A DNA stretch of 46,528 bases from Candidatus Phocaeicola faecipullorum (GCA_018884025.1 JAHLFB010000275.1:1-46528); one strand, 5' to 3'; positions 1 to 8,377 are shown, counted from the stretch's first letter. Numbers and translations: made by a program. Notes: generated from the sequence alone by a model not told the origin.

Positions 1-576
1 GCTATATTCCATGACTTGTATGTGAAGAGGAAAAACGGGCAGTATAGTCAGATTGATCTTGTGGTTGCAACTCCACAGGGGCTGCTTGCAATAGAGGTGA
101 AGGATTATAGCGGTTGGATATTCGGTAGCGAAAGACAAAAATACTGGACTCAGATTCTTAATTACGGGAAGGAGAAATATCGTTTTTATAATCCAATAAT
201 GCAAAACGAGGGGCACATAAAGGCTTTAAGGGAACAATCGGAGCAATTTTCTGTATTGCCTATTTATAACATTGTTTTGTTTGCGGGGAACTGTACATTG
301 AAAGACATAAGCTATATAAGTGAAAACAGATATGTGGGATATACTTCTGAAATAATGCAGGTCATTAAAACTGTAAAAGGTTTTTGTGATGCCGGATATA
401 CTGATAAAAGAGAAGTGGCGCGTGTGCTCAATAAGGCTGTTCGTGATGGAGAAAATCCGGAAATTGTATCGAATCATCTTTTTATGGCTCAGAGTGCAGC
501 AAGAAATAATCCGCAGCCTGTCATAAATCGTGGATTTGGGCTTTATATAAACTGGAGGAGGCTACTAAGATTTTGA
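1..576 (+). CDS. NERD (nuclease-related) domain protein, 5' end outside window
   Basis: The frame is open from base 1, so the true start lies upstream. The visible part reads like the core of a NERD domain: a QIDLVV strand, then GLLAIEVKDYSGW, then a GSE/W segment. The acidic and lysine residues (D of QID, E and K of EVK) match the restriction-endonuclease-like catalytic pattern known for NERD proteins. The rest is helical with no recognised domain. NERD proteins are predicted nucleases often found in accessory or defence islands; activity here is inference. The last residues (NWRRLLRF) look unlike the preceding sequence. A +1 shift near 553 would continue as YKLEEATKIL to a stop near 612, so a small frameshift near the 3' end is possible but unproven. 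Confidence 0.75.
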   Translation, partial: AIFHDLYVKRKNGQYSQIDLVVATPQGLLAIEVKDYSGWIFGSERQKYWTQILNYGKEKYRFYNPIMQNEGHIKALREQSEQFSVLPIYNIVLFAGNCTLKDISYISENRYVGYTSEIMQVIKTVKGFCDAGYTDKREVARVLNKAVRDGENPEIVSNHLFMAQSAARNNPQPVINRGFGLYINWRRLLRF

Positions 577-683
577 TTATTCGAACAGCATTTGAACGGT
601 GTTTAAATGGTAATTAAATGCTGCTTAAATTATAGAACTGAATATTGGTTATGGTGTAATGTGATAAAATGTTTTTATTTTGC

Positions 684-691
684 TACATTTG
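684..691 (+). promoter_or_regulatory. Putative -7 box (TACATTTG)
   Basis: TACATTTG matches the Bacteroidota -7 consensus TAnnTTTG and lies 22 bases before the ATG at 713. No convincing -33 element is visible about 20 bases upstream, so this is a weaker promoter call. Confidence 0.4.
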
Positions 692-712
692 CAATGATAT
701 AACTATTGCCTT

Positions 713-1999
713 ATGATTTTTATTCGTATATCTATAATGACTGTATTATTAATGATATGTAATAATATAGTAAGTGTAAATACAATTGGTGGTATTGTCG
801 ATGAAGATACTACTGGCTTGTCACCTGTTATTCTGATTGAGGATATATCAAAAAATTTTCTTGATGACGGATTCAACCTGTTGGGAGTAATAGGCTTTTT
901 CCTTGGATTGGCATCTCTATATTTTGCTAAAGTAACTTTTGATGCCCAAAGACAGACGGAACTGCATACAACCAACGCTCCGAAGTCGGCACAGATAGGT
1001 AAGCTGAAAGATTTGTCGAGGCATTTCTACAGAAATCTTGTTTGTATATGTGCTATGACTTTAAAGTACCTTGATGATTCAAATAGAAATAATGGTGTAA
1101 GGATAAACTATCCGTCTGAAAGTAATGTTCTGAAACTTAAGACTCTCCCGGATGAAATTATTTATGACATTGACGAGGAAGAAAAATCGTATGCGATAAG
1201 GCATGAGTTTAAATTGCTTCTGAGAAATTTCAATACCGAGGTTGATGTGGCGTCTGAACACTTTTCAAGGATTAATATCTATGATGACGCTATATCCCAG
1301 GATATTGATAACATAATTTTTAAACAGCTGTTTTTGCTTTGTCGTTCTTATGACATATTATTGTCGCTTGATAAAGTATCTTGCCCGCAGGCAGTTGCTG
1401 ACAGTTTGCATATAATACTGAAGGAGCATTTTACCAAGTTAAAGGGAAATAAAATAATTGATAAAGAAAATCAATTTATGTGCCATGTGAACAGAATTTT
1501 AAACGATATAAATAAACAGGATAAGTTTAAAGAATCGATTGATCCGAAAGGTTCTCTTTACAGGTCGTATGATATGATTCCTGGATTGATGGCCGATTAT
1601 TATTCGGATAAAAACAGGGACGGCGAGAAACGGGATTTTGATGAGATATTGTTTACAGAGGAAACTGATAAAAATGGAAAGAAGAGGATTGAAATTATAG
1701 TTGACAGGCAAAAGTTTGTGGATTGTATCCGTAATGAGGGGAATGATAAATCTAGGATGCTTGCTGATTTTATAGATAAGATTTCTTCTATTACTGAATT
1801 TGAGAAATTCAGGGAAGTATTTTATAATGAGTGCTTAGAAGAAAAGGATTACAAGAATACATATGAAAATATTTCCGGATATTTTAAGTTTATAAATCAG
1901 AATAAATGGATGTTCAGGGATTTATTGCTTGTGATTGTTACTATGGATTGTACTCTTGAAACTAAAAAGATAGGTATGGTCAATTTCACTTCTCTTTAA
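713..1999 (+). CDS. Unrecognised membrane-anchored protein, 428 aa
   Basis: No family recognised. There is a short hydrophobic start (about residues 5-17), then a clear membrane segment at about 58-74 (LLGVIGFFLGLASLYFA). A charged, mostly helical soluble region of about 350 residues follows, probably cytoplasmic. The stretch after the membrane segment (QRQTELHTTNAP, then an RHFYRNLVC segment) gives the impression of a common Bacteroides accessory-protein N-terminus, but I cannot name it. The gene is AT-rich and sits between a NERD protein and a gene remnant, which suggests an accessory island. ATG at 713 follows a -7-like box; in-frame ATGs at 737 and 752 are possible alternative starts. Confidence 0.6.
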   Translation: MIFIRISIMTVLLMICNNIVSVNTIGGIVDEDTTGLSPVILIEDISKNFLDDGFNLLGVIGFFLGLASLYFAKVTFDAQRQTELHTTNAPKSAQIGKLKDLSRHFYRNLVCICAMTLKYLDDSNRNNGVRINYPSESNVLKLKTLPDEIIYDIDEEEKSYAIRHEFKLLLRNFNTEVDVASEHFSRINIYDDAISQDIDNIIFKQLFLLCRSYDILLSLDKVSCPQAVADSLHIILKEHFTKLKGNKIIDKENQFMCHVNRILNDINKQDKFKESIDPKGSLYRSYDMIPGLMADYYSDKNRDGEKRDFDEILFTEETDKNGKKRIEIIVDRQKFVDCIRNEGNDKSRMLADFIDKISSITEFEKFREVFYNECLEEKDYKNTYENISGYFKFINQNKWMFRDLLLVIVTMDCTLETKKIGMVNFTSL

Positions 2000-2008
2000 G
2001 TTTTTTAT

Positions 2009-2134
2009 GTGAATTGGAATGATACACTTGGCCTGTCGTTAAGACAGTGTGAAAGACTAATTGCTGAAATGAAAAGGAAAAATCTTATCAAGAGAACAGG
2101 CTCGAATAAGTCTGGTTTTTGGAAGATAGTATAA
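2009..2134 (+). pseudogene. Remnant of a winged-helix C-terminus (RecG-like/AlbA_2-type protein)
   Basis: This 42-codon open frame has no ATG and ends in TAA. It reads LSLRQCERLIAEMKRKNLI followed by KRTGSNKSGFWKIV. That is the typical recognition-helix plus wing ending of Bacteroides AlbA_2/AAA_4 'ATP-binding' or RecG-like proteins (pattern: ER-I--LK-KGLI-R-GS-K-G-W). The rest of the gene is absent upstream, where the 428-aa gene ends only 9 bases before. It is best read as the leftover 3' end of a gene replaced or deleted during rearrangement. The family assignment is from pattern memory. Confidence 0.6.
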
Positions 2135-2139
2135 AGTAA

Positions 2140-2182
2140 AGCCGGTCATTCGGTAAATCCGAACAACCGGCTCATTTTTATT
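2140..2182. terminator. Hairpin terminator, probably bidirectional
   Basis: Arms 2140-2153 and 2159-2172 pair over 14 positions with two mismatches (AGCCGG at the outer end, CGG/CCG at the loop). A CATTTTTATT tail follows on the plus strand. It separates the remnant from the minus-strand barrel gene ending at 2236 and may serve both. Confidence 0.6.
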
Positions 2183-2235
2183 AGAGAATGTATGAAAAAA
2201 CTAATCTTCTGTGATTATAGATATATGTGGTATGT

Positions 2236-2859
2236 TTAGAACTTGAAACTTACACCTGCAGTAACAAATCCTTTGGTACCTAACCCTGCTTCTACAAAAC
2301 CGCCTACACGATTGTTGCCTACTCTAAGTGCGATAGGGTTTACCTGATATGCAAAATCTGTATTTAATGTTGATTTACCAGCCGTAGCTCCCTTGGTAAG
2401 AGCCGTTTCTGTGTGTCTTGACAAGTTCACACCTGCTGCTGCCGAACCGTAGAGTTCTACCAGTCTGCGCTTGAAGTAAACGAACTCGGCTGTAGGGAGA
2501 ACCAAAAATCGCAAGTCTTTTTCTTTTATAGATGGTGACTTTTCGCCAGACAATGCAAGTTTTCCGGTTGTCATTCCAAATCCGAGGTCGGCACCAACTC
2601 TGAAACGGTTAATCATGTAACGGTAGCCAAATCCGTAAGTCAGGCTTGTTTTGCTGTCAGAGCGTTTTGTGCCCAATACTGCGTCGCTGATACCCATTCC
2701 AAGAATGTCTGCACTACCTTGTGTCAGTCCGTCGCTTACTGACAGGCGTATGTCGTGTTTTCTGTCTTCCGATACGAAATCTTTTGTTGAGCTCTGTGCG
2801 TTAACCATGTTTACACCTGCTATCATTACCAATGACAATGCTAAAAATTTCAGTTTCAT
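2236..2859 (-). CDS. Small outer-membrane beta-barrel protein with signal peptide
   Basis: The 207-aa product starts with a Sec signal peptide (MKLKFLALSLVMIAGVNMVNA, cleaved before QSS). The mature part of about 185 residues has alternating hydrophobic/polar strands rich in Gly and aromatics (YGFGYRYMI, RVGADLGFGM, VELYGSAAAGVNL). It ends in FVTAGVSFKF, with a terminal Phe as is usual for outer-membrane barrels. This fits the small OmpX/OmpA-barrel class of Bacteroidota; no ligand or enzymatic role can be assigned. The gene is monocistronic and divergent from ilvA. A possible -7 box on the minus strand (TAAGTCTG, one mismatch) lies near 2930. Confidence 0.75.
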   Translation of the reverse strand: MKLKFLALSLVMIAGVNMVNAQSSTKDFVSEDRKHDIRLSVSDGLTQGSADILGMGISDAVLGTKRSDSKTSLTYGFGYRYMINRFRVGADLGFGMTTGKLALSGEKSPSIKEKDLRFLVLPTAEFVYFKRRLVELYGSAAAGVNLSRHTETALTKGATAGKSTLNTDFAYQVNPIALRVGNNRVGGFVEAGLGTKGFVTAGVSFKF

Positions 2860-3001
2860 AATTCAAATAGTTTAATAAGTTAGTATTTAATTTTTGTTTG
2901 TTTTCTTGTTTTTTTCACTGGTATAACGCAGACTTATGGAAAAAACCCTATGTGCTGATGAAAAAAAATATCGGCTGTGGCGATAGTACAATAAAAAGAA
3001 G

Positions 3002-3009
3002 TATTTTTG
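3002..3009 (+). promoter_or_regulatory. -7 box of ilvA promoter (TATTTTTG)
   Basis: TATTTTTG is a full match to TAnnTTTG. A TGTG lies about 22 bases upstream in the -33 position. The ATG of ilvA is 68 bases downstream, leaving a 5' leader of about 60 bases with no obvious hairpin or leader peptide. Confidence 0.5.
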
Positions 3010-3076
3010 CGCCCGCAATGATAAAGTGACAGGTAAAAAATAATAAACTAGACAAAAGACTTAAAAAATTGTTTTT

Positions 3077-4273
3077 ATGATAACATTAGACAGTATTTAC
3101 AGGGCTTCGTTTGCTCTAAAGAATATAATAAGAAGAACTGACCTTATATATGCGCCTCAGATAAATCCGGAGAGTCAGATATATCTTAAGCCGGAAAATC
3201 TGCAATACACGGGTTCTTTCAAACTGAGAGGTGCTTGCTATAAAATAGCTTGTCTGACTGAAGAAGAAAAGAAGAAGGGTGTGATAGCATGTTCGGCAGG
3301 AAACCATGCTCAGGGAGTTGCTCTGGGTGCTACTAAAAATGGTATTGACTCGCTGATTTGTCTGCCTGCAGGAGCTCCTATATCAAAGGTTGAGGCTACG
3401 AAAAGGTATGGCGCAAAGGTTTGTCTTGTTCCGGGAGTGTATGATGATGCTTATCAGAAGGCTCTTGAACTGAAGGAGGAGAAGGGATATACGTTTATTC
3501 ATCCGTTTGACGATGAGTGTGTGATAGCAGGGCAGGGTACTATCGGTCTGGAACTGCTGAACCAGTTGCCTGATGTGGAGGCTGTTATCGTTCCTATTGG
3601 TGGTGGCGGTCTTATTTCCGGTGTGGCGTATGCTTTGAAATCTTTGAAACCGGATGTGAAGGTTTACGGCGTTCAGGCTCAGGGGGCGGCAAGTATGCTT
3701 CGTTCTATTGAGAAGGCACATCGTGAGTGTCTACCTTCTGTTTCGACTGTGGCTGACGGTATAGCGGTGAAGGAACCGGGAGAACATACTTTCGAGATTT
3801 GCAGCAAGTATGTTGACGGTATAGTGACTGTGACTGAGGATGAGATTTGTGCGGCTATTCTTGCATTGATGGAACAGCAGAAACTTATTGCCGAAGGGGC
3901 AGGATCTGTGGCTGTAGCGGCTGCAATGTTTAACAAGGTTCCTGTGGCTGGAAAGAAAACCATCTGCGTGGTGTCGGGTGGAAATATTGATGTTACTATT
4001 CTGAGCCGTGTAATCAACAGAGGTCTGGATATGTCGGGACGTACTTATACTGTGACACTCGACTTGCACGACAAACCGGGAGAACTGAAGGGGGTAGCGG
4101 AGATTATCGCCAATCTTGGTGGAAATATTATCTCCGTGCTTCATGAGAGAAACAACAATACAAGTAATGTCACCGCATGCTTTCTGCGTCTTGTTATGGA
4201 GACACGTAATGCCGAGCATATTGCGCTTATAAGGGGTGCTCTGGAGCAGGCCGGATATTCTATTGTGGGCTAA
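3077..4273 (+). CDS. ilvA: Threonine ammonia-lyase (threonine dehydratase)
   Basis: This PLP enzyme deaminates threonine to 2-oxobutanoate, the first step toward isoleucine. The sequence shows the PLP-lysine motif GSFKLRGA (Lys49), the substrate loop SAGNHAQG (about 73-80) and the phosphate-binding GGGGL loop (175-179). A C-terminal ACT-like domain spans about 325-398. The 398-aa length with one ACT domain fits the shorter threonine ammonia-lyase class typical of Bacteroidota, rather than the roughly 510-aa enterobacterial IlvA with two ACT repeats. No ilv/leu genes adjoin, so it is a stand-alone locus. Regulation by isoleucine or valine through the ACT domain is known for related enzymes but not shown here. 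Confidence 0.93.
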   Translation: MITLDSIYRASFALKNIIRRTDLIYAPQINPESQIYLKPENLQYTGSFKLRGACYKIACLTEEEKKKGVIACSAGNHAQGVALGATKNGIDSLICLPAGAPISKVEATKRYGAKVCLVPGVYDDAYQKALELKEEKGYTFIHPFDDECVIAGQGTIGLELLNQLPDVEAVIVPIGGGGLISGVAYALKSLKPDVKVYGVQAQGAASMLRSIEKAHRECLPSVSTVADGIAVKEPGEHTFEICSKYVDGIVTVTEDEICAAILALMEQQKLIAEGAGSVAVAAAMFNKVPVAGKKTICVVSGGNIDVTILSRVINRGLDMSGRTYTVTLDLHDKPGELKGVAEIIANLGGNIISVLHERNNNTSNVTACFLRLVMETRNAEHIALIRGALEQAGYSIVG

Positions 4274-4276
4274 CGG

Positions 4277-4307
4277 TTGCATTATGGAAAAGAAAAATGT
4301 ATATTTG
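4277..4307 (+). promoter_or_regulatory. Promoter of the PHP/eptA unit (TTG-N20-TATATTTG)
   Basis: TTG at 4277-4279 and TATATTTG at 4300-4307 are 20 bases apart, a full match to the Bacteroidota housekeeping promoter. It starts just after the ilvA stop codon, so the following two genes probably have their own transcript. Confidence 0.65.
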
Positions 4308-4343
4308 CCGGACATTGACAACTCAAAATAAAACTGGAATATT

Positions 4344-5555
4344 ATGAAAAGTTTTTTTCGGAAAGCAGGTGTAGTACTGCTGAAGTTTTTAGGTATAGTG
4401 TTTTTCATCGCTCTGTTTGCCATTGTTGCAACAAGCGTCAGTCCGGTATATAATTTCAGCGAGGCAAGGCCTTTCAGCGGACCGGATATATTCAATCCGT
4501 ATGCGTCGCTCGAAGGGGTGGATTCCATTCCGTGGAAGAGAGCGAACTTTCATACTCATACACGTGTGAAGGGTATATTCAACGAGTGTGAATACTGGCC
4601 TGACCAGACTGACAGTGCGTACAGGAAGTTCGGATATGACATCGTCACTTTCTCTAACCATAACGAGCTGACTGTCCATCCGTATGATACGTCATTGCAG
4701 GTGAATGTATATGAACATGGTATAAACATTTTCAAGTATCACAAATTGGTGTTCGGATGCGAGAGTGTGAACCGTTTTGACAATCTGTTGCCGTTGTTCG
4801 TATTCCAGAAACAGTTTCAGTTGGATTTGCTCGCAAAGGAGTCTGATTTCATCCAGATGAATCATCCGCTCAGAACGGGCGGTACGTCTGAGTATCAGAT
4901 GAGAAGACTGGAAGGCTACAGGCTGATGGAATTGGACAGTGGCAAAAGCAAGGAAAACGAGTATTGGGACTGGGCTTTGAGTGCTGGAAGATACAGTTTC
5001 GGACTGGCAAACGATGACTTGCATTATCCGGACAGGTCGGGAAAGATGGCTGTGAGATGTAATTTCCTGTATTGTCCTTCGGCAAGATATGAGGATATTA
5101 AGAAGACGTTGCTCAGTGGTGGATATTATGCCATGCGTGTTCCTGATTATGGTCATGGCGACTGGGAGGTGAAATATGCCAAGAACAGGAACCTGCCTTC
5201 TGTAAATAAGATAGGTCTGGACAGCACAACTGTGTTTATCTCTCTCTCGCAGAAAGCTGACAGTATTAAGTTTATCGGACAGAATCACACAACTCTTGCG
5301 TTGGCCAAAGATGCGTATGAGGCGGAATATGACATGAAACAGGAAGACTCGTATGTGAGAATTACTGCTTATTTCCCGGAAGGGGAGGTAATTTATTCGA
5401 ATCCGTTTGCAAGATATGATGCTTCTGTTTCGGATTCTCCGTACAGGGAACCATCGAATACAGTAAATATACCTCTCACGGTACTTTTCAATCTTGCTGT
5501 TTTGGCTTTGTGCGCCGGGGTAATAGTATTGTTTTATAAAGTGTATTTTAAATGA
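4344..5555 (+). CDS. Membrane-anchored PHP-type phosphoesterase
   Basis: The 403-aa protein has one membrane segment at each end (about residues 10-30 and 375-399). The large domain between them probably faces the periplasm. That domain opens with the PHP metal-binding pattern FHTHT (HxH near residue 72), then FSNHNE (near 103), a conserved glutamate (GCES), NHP (near 172) and ANDDLH (near 222), all typical of the PHP superfamily. PHP domains are metal-dependent phosphoesterases. The two-anchor form and the four-base overlap with a phosphoethanolamine transferase suggest a role in envelope phospholipid or lipid A head-group metabolism. That role is inferred from context only. Confidence 0.75.
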   Translation: MKSFFRKAGVVLLKFLGIVFFIALFAIVATSVSPVYNFSEARPFSGPDIFNPYASLEGVDSIPWKRANFHTHTRVKGIFNECEYWPDQTDSAYRKFGYDIVTFSNHNELTVHPYDTSLQVNVYEHGINIFKYHKLVFGCESVNRFDNLLPLFVFQKQFQLDLLAKESDFIQMNHPLRTGGTSEYQMRRLEGYRLMELDSGKSKENEYWDWALSAGRYSFGLANDDLHYPDRSGKMAVRCNFLYCPSARYEDIKKTLLSGGYYAMRVPDYGHGDWEVKYAKNRNLPSVNKIGLDSTTVFISLSQKADSIKFIGQNHTTLALAKDAYEAEYDMKQEDSYVRITAYFPEGEVIYSNPFARYDASVSDSPYREPSNTVNIPLTVLFNLAVLALCAGVIVLFYKVYFK

Positions 5556-7081
5556 GAAATTTTTTGAAAGAAAGAGTATCTCTTGCACGTGCGGCAGGAG
5601 AATTGAGTGTTTTTACGCTTATTGCGTACCACTGGCCGTTTTTCAGTCATGTGGTTGAGAATATAAAGGCTGATTTTAACGGTGTGCTTATTACAGTCGG
5701 GTTGGTATTCATAATGCTTGGCCTGAATTATTTCTTTTACTATCTCGTATTGTTTCTCGGACGTGTGGTGGGCAAGGGTATTCTCGGTTTTCTTTTTTTA
5801 GGAAATGCACTGTGTCTTTATTTTATAAATACTTATCAGGTACTTGTCACTGACAAGATGATGGGTAATGTGTTCAATACGCAGTATTCTGAGGCTTCGG
5901 GCTTTTTCTCATGGCTGTCAATTTTGTATATACTTCTGTTGGGTGTTCTGCCGTGTATTTACCTGTTTAAAAGGAAGATAGATTACGGCAAGCCGAAACG
6001 CTTCTTTGCCCATATTGGTTCGTCGCTTGGTATTGTTCTTGTTATAGCACTTGTGAATATCCAGAACTGGCCTTGGATAGACCGTCATGCTACTCAGCTG
6101 GGCAGTCTTCTGATGCCTTGGTCATATACGGTTAATTCGATACGCTTTTATAATGCTGAGAAGAAGAGAAACCGTAAGGCTATTCCTCTGCCTGATGCAA
6201 AGATAGTAACTGACAGTAAGGATGTATGTGTGCTGATAATAGGAGAGTCTGCCAGAAGGGAGAATTTCTCTCTGTATGGATATGACAGACCTACAAATCC
6301 GTTGTTGGAGAAAGATAGTGTGACAGCATTGCCGGCTGATGCGGCGGCTACATATACAACTGCTGGAGTAAAGGCTATATTGGATTATAAGAAAACAAAC
6401 AAACTGTATGAGATACTTCCAAATTATATGTTTCGTACCGGTGTTGATGTGGTATGGCGTACGGCTAACTGGGGACAGCCTCCGGTGCATATTGACAAAT
6501 ATTATAAAGTGAAGGATCTTAAAAAGATGTATCCGGATGCGGACGAAAGGTATGACGGCATATTGCTGGCTGGGCTTAAGGATGAGATAATGGCGTGCGA
6601 GAAAAACAAGATGCTGGTCGTATTGCATACTAGTACGAGTCATGGTCCGACATATAACAAGAAATATCCTGCAGAGTTTGAGGTGTTCTCGCCTGTATGT
6701 AACACGGTGGAGATGTCGAAAGCTGATCCGCAGGAGTTGATGAACGCTTACGACAATACTATTGTTTATACGGATTATCTGGTACATTCTGTGATAGGTA
6801 TTCTGCGTGAAATACCTCAGAGGCGCGGATGTGTGATATTTGTGTCTGACCATGGTGAGTCTCTGGGGGAAGGAAATCTGTATATGCACGGTGTGCCGAT
6901 GGCTGTCGCTCCCAAAGAGCAGATTGAAATTCCGTTTATAGTATGGACATCGGACAAGAATCTGAAGATAGAGGCAGGCAGAAAGGTGGAACAATATAAT
7001 GTATTCCATAGTGTAATGTCTTTCCTCGGTATCGAAAGTCCGATATATGATAAGAAAATGGATATATTTGCCGGAAAATAG
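5552..7081 (+). CDS. Phosphoethanolamine transferase, EptA-like sulfatase family
   Basis: This inner-membrane enzyme of 509 aa would transfer phosphoethanolamine to lipid A or another glycolipid on the periplasmic side. About five membrane segments lie in the first 200 residues. The alkaline-phosphatase-fold domain follows, with IIGESARRENFSLYGY (metal ligand Glu232). Candidate nucleophile threonines are at 269-270 (ATYTTAG). Further family motifs are LHTSTSHGPTY and the metal motif VSDHGESLGEG. These match EptA-family landmarks. Its ATG overlaps the TGA of the PHP gene (ATGA), indicating translational coupling. In Bacteroides, lipid A usually carries phosphoethanolamine on the 1-phosphate, so that is the likely product. 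Confident family, inferred substrate. Confidence 0.85.
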   Translation: MRNFLKERVSLARAAGELSVFTLIAYHWPFFSHVVENIKADFNGVLITVGLVFIMLGLNYFFYYLVLFLGRVVGKGILGFLFLGNALCLYFINTYQVLVTDKMMGNVFNTQYSEASGFFSWLSILYILLLGVLPCIYLFKRKIDYGKPKRFFAHIGSSLGIVLVIALVNIQNWPWIDRHATQLGSLLMPWSYTVNSIRFYNAEKKRNRKAIPLPDAKIVTDSKDVCVLIIGESARRENFSLYGYDRPTNPLLEKDSVTALPADAAATYTTAGVKAILDYKKTNKLYEILPNYMFRTGVDVVWRTANWGQPPVHIDKYYKVKDLKKMYPDADERYDGILLAGLKDEIMACEKNKMLVVLHTSTSHGPTYNKKYPAEFEVFSPVCNTVEMSKADPQELMNAYDNTIVYTDYLVHSVIGILREIPQRRGCVIFVSDHGESLGEGNLYMHGVPMAVAPKEQIEIPFIVWTSDKNLKIEAGRKVEQYNVFHSVMSFLGIESPIYDKKMDIFAGK

Positions 7082-7107
7082 GAACTGATATTTATACGGA
7101 GTATAAG

Positions 7108-7158
7108 AAAAAACGCAAGACAAAATGTTGTATAGGCATTTTGTCTTGCGTTTTTTTA
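7108..7158. terminator. Bidirectional intrinsic terminator
   Basis: Arms 7108-7127 and 7137-7156 are perfectly complementary over 20 bases (AAAAAACGCAAGACAAAATG as the left arm). The A-run on one side and T-run on the other let it work on both strands. It sits between the convergent eptA-like and HAD genes. Confidence 0.9.
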
Positions 7159-7174
7159 TATCTGCATTTGCTTT

Positions 7175-7987
7175 TTATTCTTCGCTCATGAATTTCTCAA
7201 TTGCGTAGGCTGCACCATCTTCTTCGTTGGTGAGTGTGATGAAGTCTGCATTGTCTTTCACTACCTGCTGTGCATTGCCCATGGCTACTCCCATACCGGC
7301 GTATTTAATCATTGACAGGTCGTTGAAACCGTCGCCTATGGCTATCATCTCGTCTTTGGTCATGCCGAGTTCTTTCAGCAGTACGGCAAGAGACTGTGCC
7401 TTGTCTATTCCTTTAGGAACCAGCTCAAGGAAGTATGGTTCTGAGCGGAACACTCCCATGCGGTCTTTAAGGTGTTCGTACATCTCTTTTTCGAGTTCGG
7501 CGAGACGTGTGGGCTCTCCAACTATGAGGCATTTTGCTATAGGATGCTTCACGGCTTCCAGAAAATTGTCAACCTTCTTGATTTTCATAACATTGAGCAG
7601 CGCCTCTTTTAATACGTATTCGTCGTCCGGATGTTCGGTCAGGACATATTCTCCGTCGTATGTAACTATGGCGAAGTTGTTGTCGTTGGCGCATTTGTAG
7701 AGATATGGAAGAACATCCTGGTCAAGGAGGTTTTTGTACATTAGTTCGCCTGTTTTCCAGTCGATTATTTCGCCGCCGTTGTATGCCAGTATATAGCCTT
7801 CGTATTTCGATAGTTGCAGCTTTTCTGCCAGTGGAGCTATGCCGTAGGTAGGGCGTCCGGATGCGAGTACAATCTTGATGCCTTTTTCCTGTGCGCGGGT
7901 GAGGACATCTAGGGTGTGAGGAGTTATTTCTTTTTTGTTGTTGGTGAGTGTGCCGTCAAGGTCTAAAACGATGATTTTGTATTTCAT
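7175..7987 (-). CDS. Cof-type HAD-superfamily hydrolase
   Basis: The 270-aa product is a HAD IIB (Cof/YidA-like) phosphatase acting on small phosphorylated metabolites in the cytoplasm. Motif I is VLDLDGTLT (nucleophile Asp9, acid/base Asp11). Motif II is ASGRP, motif III the lysine in KGIDKAQSL, and motif IV GDGFNDLSM. The cap domain lies between motifs II and III. The frame stays open upstream to 8092, but the ATG at 7987 starts exactly at the conserved MKYKIIVLDLDG. The extra upstream residues fall in a terminator hairpin and a promoter, so 7987 is the right start. Its own -7 box is at 8019-8026. The exact substrate cannot be told. Confidence 0.9.
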   Translation of the reverse strand: MKYKIIVLDLDGTLTNNKKEITPHTLDVLTRAQEKGIKIVLASGRPTYGIAPLAEKLQLSKYEGYILAYNGGEIIDWKTGELMYKNLLDQDVLPYLYKCANDNNFAIVTYDGEYVLTEHPDDEYVLKEALLNVMKIKKVDNFLEAVKHPIAKCLIVGEPTRLAELEKEMYEHLKDRMGVFRSEPYFLELVPKGIDKAQSLAVLLKELGMTKDEMIAIGDGFNDLSMIKYAGMGVAMGNAQQVVKDNADFITLTNEEDGAAYAIEKFMSEE

Positions 7988-8018
7988 AAAAGTGGTTTTG
8001 GTGTTTGTTAATATGCTG

Positions 8019-8026
8019 CAAAGGTA
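8019..8026 (-). promoter_or_regulatory. -7 box of HAD gene promoter (TACCTTTG on minus strand)
   Basis: CAAAGGTA on the plus strand reads TACCTTTG on the minus strand, a full match to TAnnTTTG, 32 bases before the ATG at 7987. The -33 element is not clear. Confidence 0.5.
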
Positions 8027-8040
8027 GTAATTTGGCAGCA

Positions 8041-8082
8041 AAATAAAAAGCCCCGCACGAAACTTTGCGTCTTGTGCGGGGC
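8041..8082 (-). terminator. Intrinsic terminator of the DUF2582 gene
   Basis: GCCCCGCAC (8050-8058) pairs perfectly with GTGCGGGGC (8074-8082), and on the minus strand a T-rich tail follows (8049 down to 8041). It lies between the DUF2582 gene and the HAD promoter and ends the upstream transcript. Confidence 0.85.
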
Positions 8083-8109
8083 ATGGAATCATACTTCTAA
8101 CTGTTATTA

Positions 8110-8328
8110 TTATCCAATGTAAACATTAACGTTCAGAAATAGTCTGTCGTGCTGGTTGTTGATGTCGAAATCAATTTTGTCTTCTCTGGCCAGCCAGCCG
8201 ATAGCGGCATTCAAGTCTCTGTCTGTTAATCCTGTTGCCGTTTTCAGCTGTTCGTAATCCCAATGTGCATTGTCTTTCAATACGTTCCAGACAATACCGG
8301 CATTTGTGCCGATTTGATACTTGTCCAT
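8110..8328 (-). CDS. Winged-helix DUF2582-type protein, 72 aa
   Basis: This small cytoplasmic protein matches the DUF2582 pattern: GTNAGIVWNVL near the N-terminus, YEQLKTATGL in the second helix, and AIGWLAREDKI before the wing. The fold is a winged helix, so nucleic-acid binding or protein contact is plausible. Its cellular role is unknown. It is monocistronic, with a -7 box at 8378-8385 and its own hairpin terminator at 8041-8082. The full length matches the family. Confidence 0.85.
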   Translation of the reverse strand: MDKYQIGTNAGIVWNVLKDNAHWDYEQLKTATGLTDRDLNAAIGWLAREDKIDFDINNQHDRLFLNVNVYIG

Positions 8329-8377
8329 TTTAATATGTTTTAAATTGTTATTAGAATAAGGTTTTTGCCTTCGACTA

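Noticed and set aside
553-612. Possible frameshift in the NERD gene, as the +1 frame gives a more natural ending (YKLEEATKIL)
   Set aside because: Only about 20 codons are involved and no homologue is available to compare, so it is mentioned but not called.
4692-5588. Long minus-strand frame opposite the PHP gene
   Set aside because: It is Arg/Ile/Ser-rich shadow coding with no motif, and the plus-strand gene is clear.
7988-8092. N-terminal extension of the HAD hydrolase to 8092
   Set aside because: It would run through a hairpin terminator and the gene's own -7 box, and the conserved MKYKIIVLDLDG begins at 7987.
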